Shown: positions 1 to 11,084, numbered from the stretch's first letter. The stretch is DNA of 64,000 nucleotides from Paracentrotus lividus (GCA_940671915.1 CALNVZ010003434.1:23285510-23349509), one strand, 5' to 3'. The notes: generated from the letters alone by a model not told the origin. Numbers and translations are program-made.

Positions 1-87
1 TTCAACTGGAACATAAAGTAAGGATACTGAAAAGATACTGGATGACAGGATCTAACTTTGTTTTCATATGGTTTTTTTTTTTTTCAG

Positions 88-147
88 ATGGAGCTTGTTG
101 AAAGAGAATATCTCAAGGATCAGAAGAATGCTGGCAAAGAATTTGAG
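88..147 (+). CDS. SUDS3: SUDS3 exon 1 of window
   Basis: Acceptor TTTTCAG, donor GTGAGC, 20 codons, phase 0 at both ends. Encodes [17 protein letters not shown], matching the human coiled-coil stretch VERNYIKEKKAAVKEFE. The ATG at the exon start is internal: the human protein has about 85 residues before this point. Confidence 0.9.
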
Positions 148-3100
148 GTGAGCAATAGCATTTAATCACATTGGAGAGTCAAAAGCCTTCAAACTACACG
201 TACACTCGTGCTCATGAATATGAATAATTTGTTTTTACTTTATTGATTCTGGACATCTCTGATATCATCTTGTTTTTCTGTCATTTTTTACTATGATAAT
301 CTGTATTTTCTATTTATTCATCTGTCTAACTCCATGTATTTTTGGTGTTTATTTGATCATAAATTGGACTTACATTTGCCAATATATTGTCATTTATCTA
401 TTTTCAAATAATTTATTTTCTCATTTCTTATCTCTCATGTATTAGTTGAAGAAGGTAGACCTTATGGAGACTCTATTGATGGATCTTGATGATAGAAAGA
501 AAATGATTATATATATATCTTTATCTCCCATGTATTAGTTGAAGAAGGTAGACCTGATGGAGACTCTATTGATGGATCTTGATGATAGAAAGAGAATGAT
601 TGTATATATCTTTATCTCTCATGTATTAGTTGAAGAAGGTAGACCTTATGGAGACTCTATTGATGGATCTTGATGATAGAAAGAGAATGATTGTAATATA
701 TTTTGTTTATCTCTCATGTATTAGTTGAGAAGGTAGACCTGATAGACGTCTAAATGATGGATCTTGATGATATAGAAAGAGAATGATTGTATATATCTTT
801 ATCTCTCATGTATTAGTTGAAGAAGGACCTGATAGAGACTCTATTGATGGATCTTGATGATAGAAAAGAGAATGATTGTATATATCTTTATCTCTCATGT
901 ATTAATTGAAGAAGGTAGACTTTATGAGACTCTATTGATGGATCTTGATGATAGAAAGAGAATGATTGTATATATCTTTATCTCTCATGTATTAATTGAA
1001 GAAGGTAGACCTTATGGAGACTCTATTTGATGGATCTTGATGATAGAAAGAATGATTGTATATCTTTACTCCTCATGTATTAGTTGAAGAAGGTAGACCT
1101 TATGGAGACTCTATTGTGGATCTTGATGATAGAAAGAGAAATGATTGTATATATCTTTATCTCTCATGTATTAATTGAAAAGGTAGACCTATGGAGACTC
1201 ATATTAATGGATCTTGATGATAGAAAGAGAATGATTGTATATATCTTTATCTCTCATGTATTAATTGAAGAAGGTAGACCTGATGGAGACTCTATTAATG
1301 GATCTTGATGATAGAAAGAGAATGATTGTATATATCTTTATCTCCCATGTATTAGTTGAAGAAGGTAGACCTTATGGAGACTCTATTGATGGATCTTGAT
1401 GATAGAAAGAGAATGGTCGAGATAGAACATCAATCCATGGAACTCACTGGAGGTATGATTATATCCCCTCAAAGATTTTTCACTTCTACTTGTAGCATTA
1501 TACATGTATTTCACAATCACTGGATAATTTGAGAACTAGATGATGTTTACTTTCTTGTTTGCCTGAAATAAATGGATTTATATCTGGTGTTGTGATATAA
1601 CTTTTCTTTTTCCTCTCTCTCTTTAATGGGATCTAATGCAATACCAATACTGTATTCGTGGAAATATTTGTGGTACATTAATTTTCGCGGATTTCGCGCA
1701 AAGATGAGCAGGCGCGAATTTAAAAATCTGCGAATATAGGCATGGTTTGCTATGCATGTATTCGATTTCCAGCTTACGAACATGCAGCTCGAATTTAAGA
1801 ACCTGTGAAATTTTTTTTTCGGGCCGCTCAGCGCGAAAAATTAATCACACAAAAATATTAGCGAATACAGTAGCGTCTAACAATGTAAATAAAGATGTAG
1901 CTAAATTGGAAATTGAGTTATACATGTACATGTATCAATATAACTTTGTATTTTCTTTCTTGGTATTAGACTTCTTAATCAGTTATCAAAAGTGGGGAAT
2001 GGGCAATTGACCATCAATTAAAATGCTATTTTGTTGTATGTTTCAAAAGTAAAGTTGCCTGTAATATTTAGACTCCTTGGGTTCTTTTTTTACATGAAAA
2101 AAAAAATCAACAAAGTACTCAGACCACAAAATCATAAAAATGAATCTTCAGCATTATAGTTGCCTGTAATATTTAGACTCCTTGTTTGTTTGTTTTTACA
2201 TGAAAAAAAAAATCAACAAAGTTCTCAGACCACAAAATCATAAAAATTAATCTTCAGCATTGTTTTTAACAGTTTAACCCTCTTTATGCTTGGTAGCCAT
2301 ATGGCTTCATAATCATTATGTAGCCATATGGCTACAAAGCACAAAGAGGGTTAATAAGATGTTATAAGCTAATTAATAGATGTCTTCATTATTGTCATCA
2401 GATTCAATGGAGATAAAACCTGTTATTACAAGGAAGCTAAGAAGAAGACCCAACGATCCTATTCCTCTACCGGAGAAGAGACGCAAACCTACACCTGATA
2501 TCCTTTTAAAAGTTCTAGGATAATGACCATCGCCAGAAAGCTTTTATTGAGCCCTTCACCTGACTCCACCCCTATTTTTTTGGGGGGGAGGGGCGGTGGG
2601 GTGTTTGGAGGGTTTTTGATTTGGAGTAGTTGCTCTGATACACTTTTATACATGTATACTAGTAAGTCACCAACAATCCAATCTGAAGCAACATGATCAA
2701 CAAACTCTTAGCAAGATAAACATTGTAATTGACTTGTCTGTTAGTATTTTTGGAAAATACCAAACTAATTTATGTTTTGCGCTTCCAATATTGCACAGTT
2801 GTTGAAAGTTTCCAGACATATCCTCATGTTATAATAATAATAATAATAATATCATTTTATTTACCCAGGGTAGCCACTTCAGTTCCGATAACTGTTCTCC
2901 CAGTGGGCCCTGCATGTATTCTACTTGAGAAAGAAAAATACATGTGATTATATGAATAAATACCTAGCAATACTTCCAAAAATATACAGATTTGAAATCT
3001 TTTTCATTGAAGCATGACACAATCATTACAAATAGGATACCAATAAAAAAAAAAAGGAAAATAAATTAGCTTTCCAATGGTATAAACATCAAGTAAAACT

Positions 3101-6100
3101 AAACGTACGCGAAAAGTTATGGCCCAAAGTCGAGTTGCGGAACTTTTTTTTGAGGGGTTTATTAAGATCTCTCAAGATACCCTGTTTCAGATCTGTTTGG
3201 CCTTTTATGGCCCTGTAGATCCTGGGGACATTAAACCATACCAAACCCTTCATATTCTTGAGCCAACTCAAGTTATAATGAAGTCAAGCCCATAACCTTA
3301 TTGTAACAAAATCTTCTTAGAAACATAAAATAATGTTATAAAAAAAATTTACATAACACACGAACACATAATATAATCATGCTCAATTTAGGAATTCTAA
3401 ATGAGAGAATTTCTTCATCATAACAAAATTGTGTATACTTGCTCATTATAATGGGATTGGAATGTATTTTGCCAGAATTATATTTGAGATGATTTTGTTT
3501 CTCCTTAACCACCATATACGTCAGTTCTGTTATACTTTACATGATGATGAGATAGCAGCAGATCTCAAGGCTCTTACTAAGGTATGTTATCGCTATCATT
3601 GGTTAAACATAAGTACAGTTTTTTTTAGGGAGCTGGAGATCCAAATGATGGTCCGAAGACCATGCAACCTTACTCGGCCTGAAGGTTTTACAGAGGACGT
3701 GGGGGACCACGCCACTGGAGACATGTAGAAGATTTGTGAACACTTCCATGTCTAAGATCTTTTCGCCTGTAATCATCAGAAAACAAAATGATGTTATCTT
3801 GGTTTTCAAAAAAGAAATTAGACAAAGTCTCTCTGGGATATGAATAATCATAAAAAAGGCTTCTTTTTAGGGGGTGTAAATCCGTCAATAAAATACTGTA
3901 TACCTCTGTAATACTGAACTTTTTTAAGTCTGTGCTTTGCACAAACTTTGCCATTCTAGCTACATTGTGCATTTAAAATACAAACTTGACGGGTCTTCTT
4001 ATATTTTCATTAGTTTGCTAAAAATCAGTAAACTCAGATATTTTTTTAGTAGGGAAATAATTATAGTAATTTACTGGGCGTCTTTTATTTCTTGTAATCT
4101 TCACATCTCTCATGTTGTGACACTTATTGTACTCTGATCTCTAGTAATTTTATTATACAGCGTGTCCCGCGAAAAATGCTAATTGCACTCTGAATGGGTA
4201 TAATATTAAAATTACAACATAATATTGTTTATATCTTAACACCTGTAAACTACAATTCCTTTTCCACAACTGGATGAAATTATATGTGATATTGTCCGAT
4301 AATCACAAAGATGAGCATTAAAGTTTTGTATTAAGTACATGTATTTACATGTATTAAGTACATGTAGTATATGTAGTCAGGTTCAGCTAACAGGATTTGT
4401 TACCTGTTCAAGTGGTGCAAATGATATTTATTCCCATTCAGCCACACGGGTGTGAATCTGCAAGGATTTTCTTTTGTTCAGGACTTGGGGATGACCTATT
4501 CATACAGAGCCTTTCAACATGTGAATTTCCCCAGTCATGGAAAAAATGACCAATAATTATTATCATAATGAGACAACAAGCGCATGGATGAAGCATTTCT
4601 AGATTTTATTCTAAATATCATGTGTCATTAACACAATACTTATTATCAGTACAAGATGTACTTCAATTATTACAATGAACTATATCCACTTTTCTCTTTT
4701 TTTATGCAGAGCAAAAGTGGGACAGCCAAGAAATCAGGTAAGTTTTCAAATGTCCTGCTTGTCATTTTACGATTTGCCTTTACATTTGCATGTTCATGGT
4801 AAAGGGTGTTTTTGTAGTACACAACCTATACAACTTGTACCTGTTTTTCAATTCAACTACTAACTTCGCAGGGGGCAGGGCAGGAAGCAAAAAAAAATTT
4901 TTTTTTTTTACAATGACGACTGAACCTTCTAATTGAAATTGACAATGGAATATAAAATGGGAGACATGAAATGGCAGGATATTATATAATACGTTGACTT
5001 CTATTCTATTATCAATCACCTTTTAAGAGAGGATCTCGATCTATTGAAAAGAATTTCCTTTTATAAAGTTATTTAAAGAAACAGATCAGTTGTCATTATG
5101 GAGCTTTCTATTTGTTTTTTCTTCCAAAGATGAAGAAACAGTTATACAAAGAAAAAGTAATTCTAGATCCTAAAACTTTCAATCATTAAAAGGGAGCTGA
5201 CATGTGTGTGTGCAGACACTGAAATATGGGGTTAATATGATATCACTGACTCATTGTCTACTGATAGATACATGGACTATACAAACATATTAATAGCGGT
5301 GTATTATTTCTTAAAACTTTTCTTGCGTGTTCTCACATTCTCACTGTTTGCCTATTTATAATGCTGTTCACAATCGATACTAGTTCAAATCTTTCTATTT
5401 TTGCCAATTCCATGGAAACGGGAATAAACACAAAAGCTGTTTGAACACTAAACTAGATTGCCAAAGAGAAAAAGACTCCAACTGAGGAGTTTAATTAATT
5501 GATCTTCGAGCAGTGTAGTTTTAATGTTAAAAAACTATTGCTTTTGTGTGACTCTGTGACTGCAGAATTGCCCCTTTCCAATTTAATGGGTGTGTATTTG
5601 TTGTGATTGGCTATTTATTAGGGATGGTTTATTAACAATTATATTATAATCAGCTTGTTTGAGATTGATATATAAGAAGCTCAAGTAAATGGGCCATTCC
5701 ACGGTAGGACATTTGTCGTTTTCTTCTTTTTGCCTTATCTAAAATTCAGGTTGTGTTTTGGGCTTTAAACTTTTCTAAAATTATTATTACATTGGGGGAT
5801 ACTGATTAAGTTTAATTTTACCTTGTAGAGATTCTGAGATATTGCTCAAATTTAGGTATTTTTTACAAACCGGTAGTTAGGACACTGTAACAAATTTGGG
5901 GAAAATCCGTAAAAGAAATGTCCCCAAAACTAGCCAGACAAGTGCCCTTTATCTTGGCAGGGTCTATGAGGAAATCAGCAGAGAAGTCATCGTCATGGAA
6001 ACCAAAGGCTTGTAAGTTCTTGTACCGCCTCTTTTTCTATTACCATGGTTACATATATGCATGAAAGAAATGTTTTCATAAATAGTTTGGCCTTTGTATG

Positions 6101-8308
6101 TTCATCAGGAAATTTAAACATATATTCAATTGAAAAACGGCTAAACAAAAAACTCAATACATAGTTTAGAATAAAAATGTCATAACATTGACAACTTGTG
6201 AGGTGAAGACCTGGTTGGCTATTGAAACGATTTTGTAATTTAGAGTTATTGTTATAACAATCTTCCTTGAGATGAGAATCTTCCCTTTATTGATTTTCTA
6301 ATGGGGTAGCAACTAAATTTATTATATTTTTGCATGTCTTTCGATCTTTGGTGAATTGCTTTCTTTCCTGCATATTTTTAAGTTTGTGTGTCATTTGAAT
6401 ATTTCATCTGATTTATCTTCCGTCAATTTGGTATGCCTAAAAGAGATTACTCATTGTCTTACTAACCAATGTTTGTCAATCACACACTGCATGAAGAAAT
6501 GATCTCAATGCTACTTGGTTTTCCTTTCTCTATGATATGTGTTCTACATTTGCCATTGTAGTATCTAAACCTAAATATTTTCTTCAAAAATTCATGAAAT
6601 TTTTTGTCTCTGCTCACACGTATTTCATCACGTCATATTAGTTAGTTTGTATTTACTCTATTAGATGATTGTTTCTTTACATTTTTCTCACACAGATTAT
6701 GTAATACATATTTTAGTACCCTGTTTGTGTTACAGTTTTATTTTTCTTTGGATGTATGGTTTTTGTTGTCATATGTTACATGCATAGAGAGACTTTGGTA
6801 CGTTTATTTCATCATTTTTTTTTTAAATTGAATTAATGATTCTCATTATTGTTTCAAACATTAAAATATAATTATATTTAAGTTCAACTAATAATAAAGT
6901 TTCTATTCTAGAGTATAAAGATCAATAGAAGTACAATGACCCTCTACCTTGCATTCTTTGTTATAATCATCATTACATCATTTATAATGTCATAATATTT
7001 AAGTTGTACATACAGTGAAAACTCATTATGCAAAGAGTTCAAGTAAAAAAAAAAACCTAAATATTTATCCATTCCAAACAAAATAAATGTGTTTTGTTCA
7101 TTGACAACTGATATAACAAGCAATATTTTCTGGTCCTGAGATCTTGTACAATGTAATAAAGACTTTCCACTGTATTTTCCATATGTATGAAAAATATTGT
7201 GTATCCTTTTGTGAAGTGCATTATTATTTTCATCCTGTTCTCTCTCCCTAAAGCTTGGAAACCCAAGACCTTTTAATATAAAGTGCATTATCATTTTCAT
7301 CCCCTTCTCTCCCTAAAGCTTGGAAACTCAAGACAGGTATGAAATCTCACTCAAACCACAGCAACCACAACCACAGCAGTAGTGGAGCTGGAGGCAACAC
7401 AGCAGGGAGCACCAACACTGGCAACACTACCACTGCAACAGGCAGTACCAACACCACCACAACCTCCAGTGGCAGCCACTCAACAGGGGGCAGTAGCAAC
7501 CACAAGTACAACGTGCGGATTGAGGATGGGAAGTTGTTCTATGAGAAGAGGTGGTTCCACAGAGGACAGAACGTCTATGTGGAGTCAAAGGACATGGGCA
7601 AAGTCAGCGCCATTATCACCTCCATTGGACAGATTGAGGTAAATTCATTGGCTACCCTTGAGTTCAGGGCTCCGTAACACAAAAGATTGTGATCAATTGC
7701 AAATTTGTAATAACTATTCTGATTGGTTGCTGGTCAGTCTTTTGAACAAAATGCGGATGTAACAGTGATCTTGATTGGCTATTGCCATTTAGCAATTGAT
7801 TATAAACCTTTGTGTAACAGGTCCCTGGTCTTTTCCATTTCAAGGAAAACTGACTCAATGTGATTTTCAGTTGTTATCATGAAATAATTTTCTTAGCCCA
7901 CAGAACTGTAAACAAACCTATAAACTAATACTCACTGGAAATCATTTCATTAAAGGTCTAAACACATTTGTAAATAATTAGAGATCTCAAATTATGCATA
8001 GGAAGAGGGGCTATGGAGCTGAGGATGGCTTTAGATTTAATGACCTCAAATGAAATGATTAAACCAGGATGAACATTTAAGTTGTGATAATGTCTAAAAG
8101 GTCCTATTAAAAAAAATATTCCCAACTCTGTTAAGTGATAAAAATAAAAGTTTGTTATTATGTAAAGTCATTTATACTGGATTAAATCCAATGTTTGTTG
8201 TTCTTTCTACAGATTTGGGTGAAGAAGACTCTTGATAATCAGAAGATGAGAATATATGTCACTCAGATGCAGAAAGGCAAATACAAGATCAGGAAACGAT
8301 CTACATAG
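88..8308 (+). CDS. SUDS3: SUDS3 (Sds3), Sin3-HDAC corepressor subunit, 5'-partial gene, 8 exons
   Basis: Exons 88-147, 1356-1452, 2402-2497, 3520-3581, 4710-4737, 5961-6011, 7337-7638 and 8213-8308 join without a frame break into 263 codons plus TAG. The product aligns along its length with the C-terminal part of human SUDS3 (328 residues): end of the coiled coil ([21 protein letters not shown]), a basic stretch ([19 protein letters not shown]), and the conserved C-terminal block ([33 protein letters not shown]). SUDS3 is known as a nuclear scaffold that dimerises through its coiled coil, binds Sin3 and stimulates HDAC1/2 deacetylation. The N-terminal acidic region lies left of the window. 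Lineage-specific features are a low-complexity linker in exon 7 and a minisatellite across the exon 2 acceptor. The gene converges on THOC5. Identity is very secure; exact small-exon boundaries are slightly less so. Confidence 0.95.
446..1355 (+). repeat. Exon-intron minisatellite: 10 decoy units of SUDS3 exon 2
   Basis: Units start at 446, 539, 630, 725, 817, 906, 996, 1084, 1175 and 1265 (period 88-95 bp); the complete exon follows at 1356. Each unit holds an ATGTATTAG-type acceptor, about 60 nt copied from the 5' part of SUDS3 exon 2, and about 30 nt of T-rich intron tail. The units at 906, 996, 1175 and 1265 have AA in place of the acceptor AG. Decoys lack the 3' part of the exon and its donor. 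The period is mostly 91, so reading through from a decoy shifts frame and soon meets a stop. Short open frames here are fragments of these copies. Confidence 0.93.
1356..1452 (+). CDS. SUDS3: SUDS3 exon 2, complete copy at the end of the tandem array
   Basis: Acceptor ATGTATTAG, donor GTATGA, 97 nt, phase 0 to phase 1. Encodes [20 protein letters not shown] then [12 protein letters not shown], matching human KKVELKENLIAELEEKKKM and IENEKLTMELTG. It is the only one of 11 tandem units to continue past RKRM to a proper donor. Confidence 0.92.
1648..1872. mobile_element. TA-flanked MITE-like inverted repeat
   Basis: The ends are TACTGTATTCGTGGAAATAT and, inverted, TACTGTATTCGCTAATATTT, about 25 bp imperfect terminal repeats around a 225 bp core with GCGCGAA motifs. 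A TA at each end would suit a Tc1/mariner-type target duplication. It lies in SUDS3 intron 2 and has no coding capacity. Confidence 0.6.
2053..2262. repeat. Two-copy 105 bp tandem duplication
   Basis: AGTTGCCTGTAATATTTAGA begins at 2053 and again at 2158. The two halves match closely apart from length changes in the A-run and GTTT tract. It is intronic in SUDS3. Confidence 0.8.
2278..2350. mobile_element. Short TTAA-flanked palindromic element (73 bp)
   Basis: TTAA (2274-2277) then CCCTCTTTATGCTTGGTAGC; the right side is the inverted CACAAAGAGGG followed by TTAA (2351-2354). The inner arms repeat TAGCCATATGGC. The TTAA duplication and CCC start resemble a miniature piggyBac-type MITE; too short to code. 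Confidence 0.6.
2402..2497 (+). CDS. SUDS3: SUDS3 exon 3
   Basis: Acceptor TCATCAG, 96 nt, phase 1 to 1. Encodes (D)[19 protein letters not shown] then [12 protein letters not shown], matching human [19 protein letters not shown] and VPIPDKRRKPAP. The exon is followed by ATATCCTTTT rather than GT. Confidence 0.93.
2498..3519 (+). other. U12-type (AT-AC) intron in SUDS3
   Basis: The intron starts ATATCCTTTT at 2498, the consensus 5' splice site of AT-AC minor-spliceosome introns. It ends ATATAC at 3519, with a branch-site match TCCTTAAC at 3502-3509, about 11 nt from the acceptor, within the usual U12 spacing. No GT donor nearby keeps the frame, while joining 2497 to 3520 gives KPTP-GQ-FCYTL, aligning with human KPAP-AQ-LNYLL. 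Consensus match at donor and branch site plus frame make this a strong call. Confidence 0.9.
3520..3581 (+). CDS. SUDS3: SUDS3 exon 4
   Basis: Follows the AT-AC intron; donor GTATGT; 62 nt, ends in phase 0. Encodes [20 protein letters not shown], matching human [20 protein letters not shown] in the Sin3-interacting region. Confidence 0.93.
4710..4737 (+). CDS. SUDS3: SUDS3 exon 5 (28 nt micro-exon)
   Basis: Acceptor TTTATGCAG, donor GTAAGT, phase 0 to 1, encodes SKSGTAKKS. Weak similarity to the human Ser/Lys/Pro-rich linker after LNK. Accepted for strong splice sites and frame continuity. Confidence 0.75.
5961..6011 (+). CDS. SUDS3: SUDS3 exon 6 (51 nt)
   Basis: Acceptor CTTGGCAG, donor GTAAGT, phase 1 to 1, encodes [18 protein letters not shown] basic, serine-rich linker in the position of the variable human linker. 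Supported by splice sites and phase only. Confidence 0.72.
7337..7638 (+). CDS. SUDS3: SUDS3 exon 7: low-complexity linker and start of C-terminal domain
   Basis: Acceptor AAGACAG, donor GTAAAT, 302 nt, ends phase 0. The first half encodes about 50 residues made almost only of His, Asn, Ser, Thr and Gly. The second half encodes [20 protein letters not shown] then [20 protein letters not shown], matching human [20 protein letters not shown] and LESKDNQKLSCVISSV. The 5' boundary is the least certain part. Confidence 0.88.
7674..7826. mobile_element. MITE-like repeat with a relative in BLTP2 intron 7
   Basis: Inverted ends GTAACACAAAAGATTGTGATC and, inverted, GTTACACAAAGGTTTATAATC, with inner ATTGGTTGCTGGTCAGTCTT. 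The segment at 44955-45100 has the same ends and inner CCAATCA / TTTTGTTCAAAAGACTGACC motifs. A dispersed non-coding family. Confidence 0.6.
8213..8308 (+). CDS. SUDS3: SUDS3 last coding exon
   Basis: Acceptor TTTCTACAG, 31 codons plus TAG at 8306-8308. Encodes [20 protein letters not shown] then [11 protein letters not shown], matching human [20 protein letters not shown] and the basic C-terminus. Confidence 0.95.
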   Translation: MWVKKTLDNQKMRIYVTQMQKGKYKIRKRST

Positions 8309-9269
8309 CACAACAACCTTGTCCTAAATCAATTTTATAATAGCCGTGTTAATAATGTACTATATTGTATATACTGAAGTGGTCTAGTTTGAAGGGCTTG
8401 TTCTTACTGCCTCATATTGATAGTGAAACACAGTTGGTGCTAAAAATTAGATGCAAAGGAACAAAACATTGTATTTATAAGAAATCCAATTTAACCCTAA
8501 TCTGCCCGGGGGGGGGGCTAATTTAGCCCCCCCTCGATATTTTTCACGATTAATTTTGACGCGAGAAGCTAAAGCCGCGGCGCTTCATGAGTTTTTTTTT
8601 TGAAGTCTTGCGCATCTTTTGAGACCAAAATCGCGACCCCCGGGTATCCGGTTCGCGAGTTACGCATAATTTTGTATGCATGCGTCAGACCCAAAATTGC
8701 TCAAAAACGTGATTTCATGTACAAAGTCAATACAAATTGTGTTTTCAGCTAAAATTCATAAATGAGTGATTAATTTTCCTTTTATTGATAATAATAATTT
8801 ATTAGCTGCTATTTATGACCAAAATAATGTCGTGGACCAATTTTGTCGAAAAAACAATAGAAAATAAAAGGTTGAAAAAACAAAGAATACATAAGAAATT
8901 CAAAAACAATAAAATACATAAGAAAATTAATTTGGATACTGGAATTTTTTTCAAGTACAATTGATAGGAATGCTATAAAGAACATTCACACCAAAAATTA
9001 GCATTCTAGGAGATATATTCAGTGAATTAGAGGAAAAAGTATGATTTCATGCATAAATTAGCATAATTAGCAATATATAATAACAAAACATTTTTCGGAA
9101 AAATTAACTATGCAATTACGGAGATTACATGACGGGGGCGTGTGTGCCAATTTTCGTCACGATCGCGCGGTCAACGCCGAGATCTCAGGGGGGGGTAAAT
9201 TAGCCCCCCTGGGCTATACGTTTTCAAAAAGAGCCCGGGCAGATTAGGGTTAAACAATCCAAAAATAAA
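8309..9269 (+). other. Probable SUDS3 3'UTR interrupted by a MITE
   Basis: After the stop no AATAAA appears until 9264-9269 (a second at about 9316). The TTAA-flanked element 8495-9249 lies between. Without it the signal would be about 200 nt from the stop, a normal distance. The polyadenylation site is inferred. Confidence 0.45.
8495..9249. mobile_element. TTAA-flanked MITE, family 1, copy 1 (755 bp)
   Basis: Flanked by TTAA at 8491-8494 and 9250-9253. Termini CCCTAATCTGCCCGGG and, inverted, CCCTAATCTGCCCGGG. Just inside each end is a G-run/C-run hairpin (GGGGGGGCTAATTTAGCCCC and GGGGTAAATTAGCCCCCC), then GATCTCGG-type sequence and an AT-rich core with TATGCATAAA-like motifs. TTAA target and CCCTAA start are typical of piggyBac-type MITEs. 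No transposase. Confidence 0.78.
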
Positions 9270-10070
9270 TGCAATTTGTGCAGTCTCCTTACAAAAATAT
9301 TACTGAATTTAATTGAATAAAAGGAATGCACTATATCTTCCAACCTTTTTTTTTTTTTCTTTCTTTTGCGGAAAAGGTTCTAAATACATGTCATGCATAG
9401 GGTTATTTATTTCAAGGAATGATTTGAGAATTGAGGCAGTGAGAACGGCTATATGTGTCAAAGATAGTTATATTAAATCATGGCTCAAACTTACTTGTAA
9501 GCACTTCATACCTCAGTCACTCTGACAAACTGACAGAATACAGTGGAAACTCAATATAAAGAGATCTGACAAGTCAACTCCCTTTATAATGAGAACCTTG
9601 TGTTTTAAAGCTAATCTAGTGTTGTAGTCATGAGATTGAACTGTGGAAGAAACTGTCTGAAAGTGATGGGAAAGGTTGATAACAATGCAGCTAAGAATTG
9701 TTTATTGATAGGAGGTTTTTGAACCAAGAAAATTATAAGAAATTTGCCAAATTCCTCTAAGAGGAACATGCACTGCACACAAAAATGCATGTATGGGGTT
9801 ACATGAACATGTGCGGGACGCGAGACCTGCACATATCGGCTTTTTATGTCATATTATCACTATAAGGGCATTTGAAGAGCAATCCTTTTCAGTGGAACTT
9901 TGTACTATAAAATACTTCCTAAATACCTTGAAAATAATTTGAAAGCTCACAATTATTTTGTTGACCCATGGTTCACATCTCTCTCTACACTAGATTCCCT
10001 TTAAAACAATACTGGAAATACTGAACACATTCTCGTTTTAACGGGAGTAGACTGTATAACGAAATACCTG
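9254..10070. other. SUDS3-THOC5 intergenic, unremarkable
   Basis: AT-rich sequence without splice-bounded coding segments or recognisable RNA genes. Contains the plus-strand AATAAA candidates just after the MITE. Confidence 0.5.
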
Positions 10071-11084
10071 TTATAGGGCAAGTCCAAGCTGTTCCCAAGG
10101 TGGTGATTTTTCAACTTTTCGACCATTTTTGTGTCAAGTGTGTCAGGGGGTTTGTAAAGTTATATATAATGTGTCATATATCACCGTAAAGGATATGAAA
10201 TGAATTTAATGCAAATGAGGTCTAGAAGTCATTTTATGGTGATATGACATCACAAGACTCATTAATATTCATGAAAAAATGATAAAATTCATTTAAAATG
10301 CTCTTTTCAACTATTTCTTAAAACGATTTGTAATAGTACAACCAAAAAGTATGTATTTTCTGTTTTAACATCATCTCGGCTACATCTGGTGAAAATGTCA
10401 CGAACCTAGCACGTAGCTTTCCATTTTTAAGTCTTAAAGTACTCGTCTCAGAAATAGTCTCACAAAAGTTACTGAGCTGATGAAAAATAATGCAGTTTTA
10501 TTACGCACCCTCCAACCTTTATTAATGAAGCAAAATAAGTATTTTTTACATTTGTGTGTGGTATTATGTTTCTTTTGTTTTATCAGAGGGATTTTTTTTT
10601 TAAACAAAAGATGTTGCTACGCCTTCGCTACACCAAATGTTTAATGAAAAATATTTCAGGAAATAATTGTCCCGTTTGTTACTTGTCCCGTGTGTTACCC
10701 AACATATTTTTCAAAACTTGGCCTTGCCAGAAAACTTGAAGTTTTATTGATGTTAAGATGTGTCCTTACAATGTTTATTACATGTAGATATGACTATGCA
10801 AGTTTAGATCTGCTCTTTAAATTTAGAGTATCATGTGAACAAAGTCAAAATTTGAAAACGCCTTTTTTTTTTCTGGTCCCGTGTGTTACCAACGATTAAA
10901 TGATCATAAATTAACTGAATTGAGTTATTTCAATTGTTGTTAGTGTTTTTGTTGAAGGTTCTTAGTACCTTCAAGAATATACGTAAGGATTGGGATTTCA
11001 TTTTAAGATTTATCAAAAAAGCTCTATTTTGGCTCTGATTGTCCCGTTTGTTACCGCGCAAAATAGCTTTGACTTGCCCTATAA
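10071..11084. mobile_element. 1 kb element with TTATAGGGCAAGTC inverted ends
   Basis: Ends TTATAGGGCAAGTC (10071-10084) and GACTTGCCCTATAA (11071-11084). The target is probably TA or TATA. The interior has four copies of GTCCCGTKTGTTAC in the same orientation at 10669, 10685, 10876 and 11041. No intact coding region, so presumably non-autonomous. Confidence 0.62.

Larger units (their letters stand above)
3582..7336 (+). other. SUDS3 introns 4-6, no further gene seen
   Basis: AT-rich intronic sequence interrupted only by exons 5 and 6. A near-duplicate of about 50 bp (TCTCCCTAAAGCTTGGAAAC at about 7242 and 7307) lies just before the exon 7 acceptor, giving that acceptor a duplicated pyrimidine-rich tract. 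I saw no RNA gene or transposon coding region. Confidence 0.55.

Noticed and set aside
1084-1308. Small protein starting [11 protein letters not shown]
   Set aside because: It is a read-through of two decoy units of the SUDS3 array, without start context or splice support.
446-1452. CRISPR-like regular spacing of direct repeats
   Set aside because: Units are contiguous copies of one exon edge with no unique spacers, in an animal genome.
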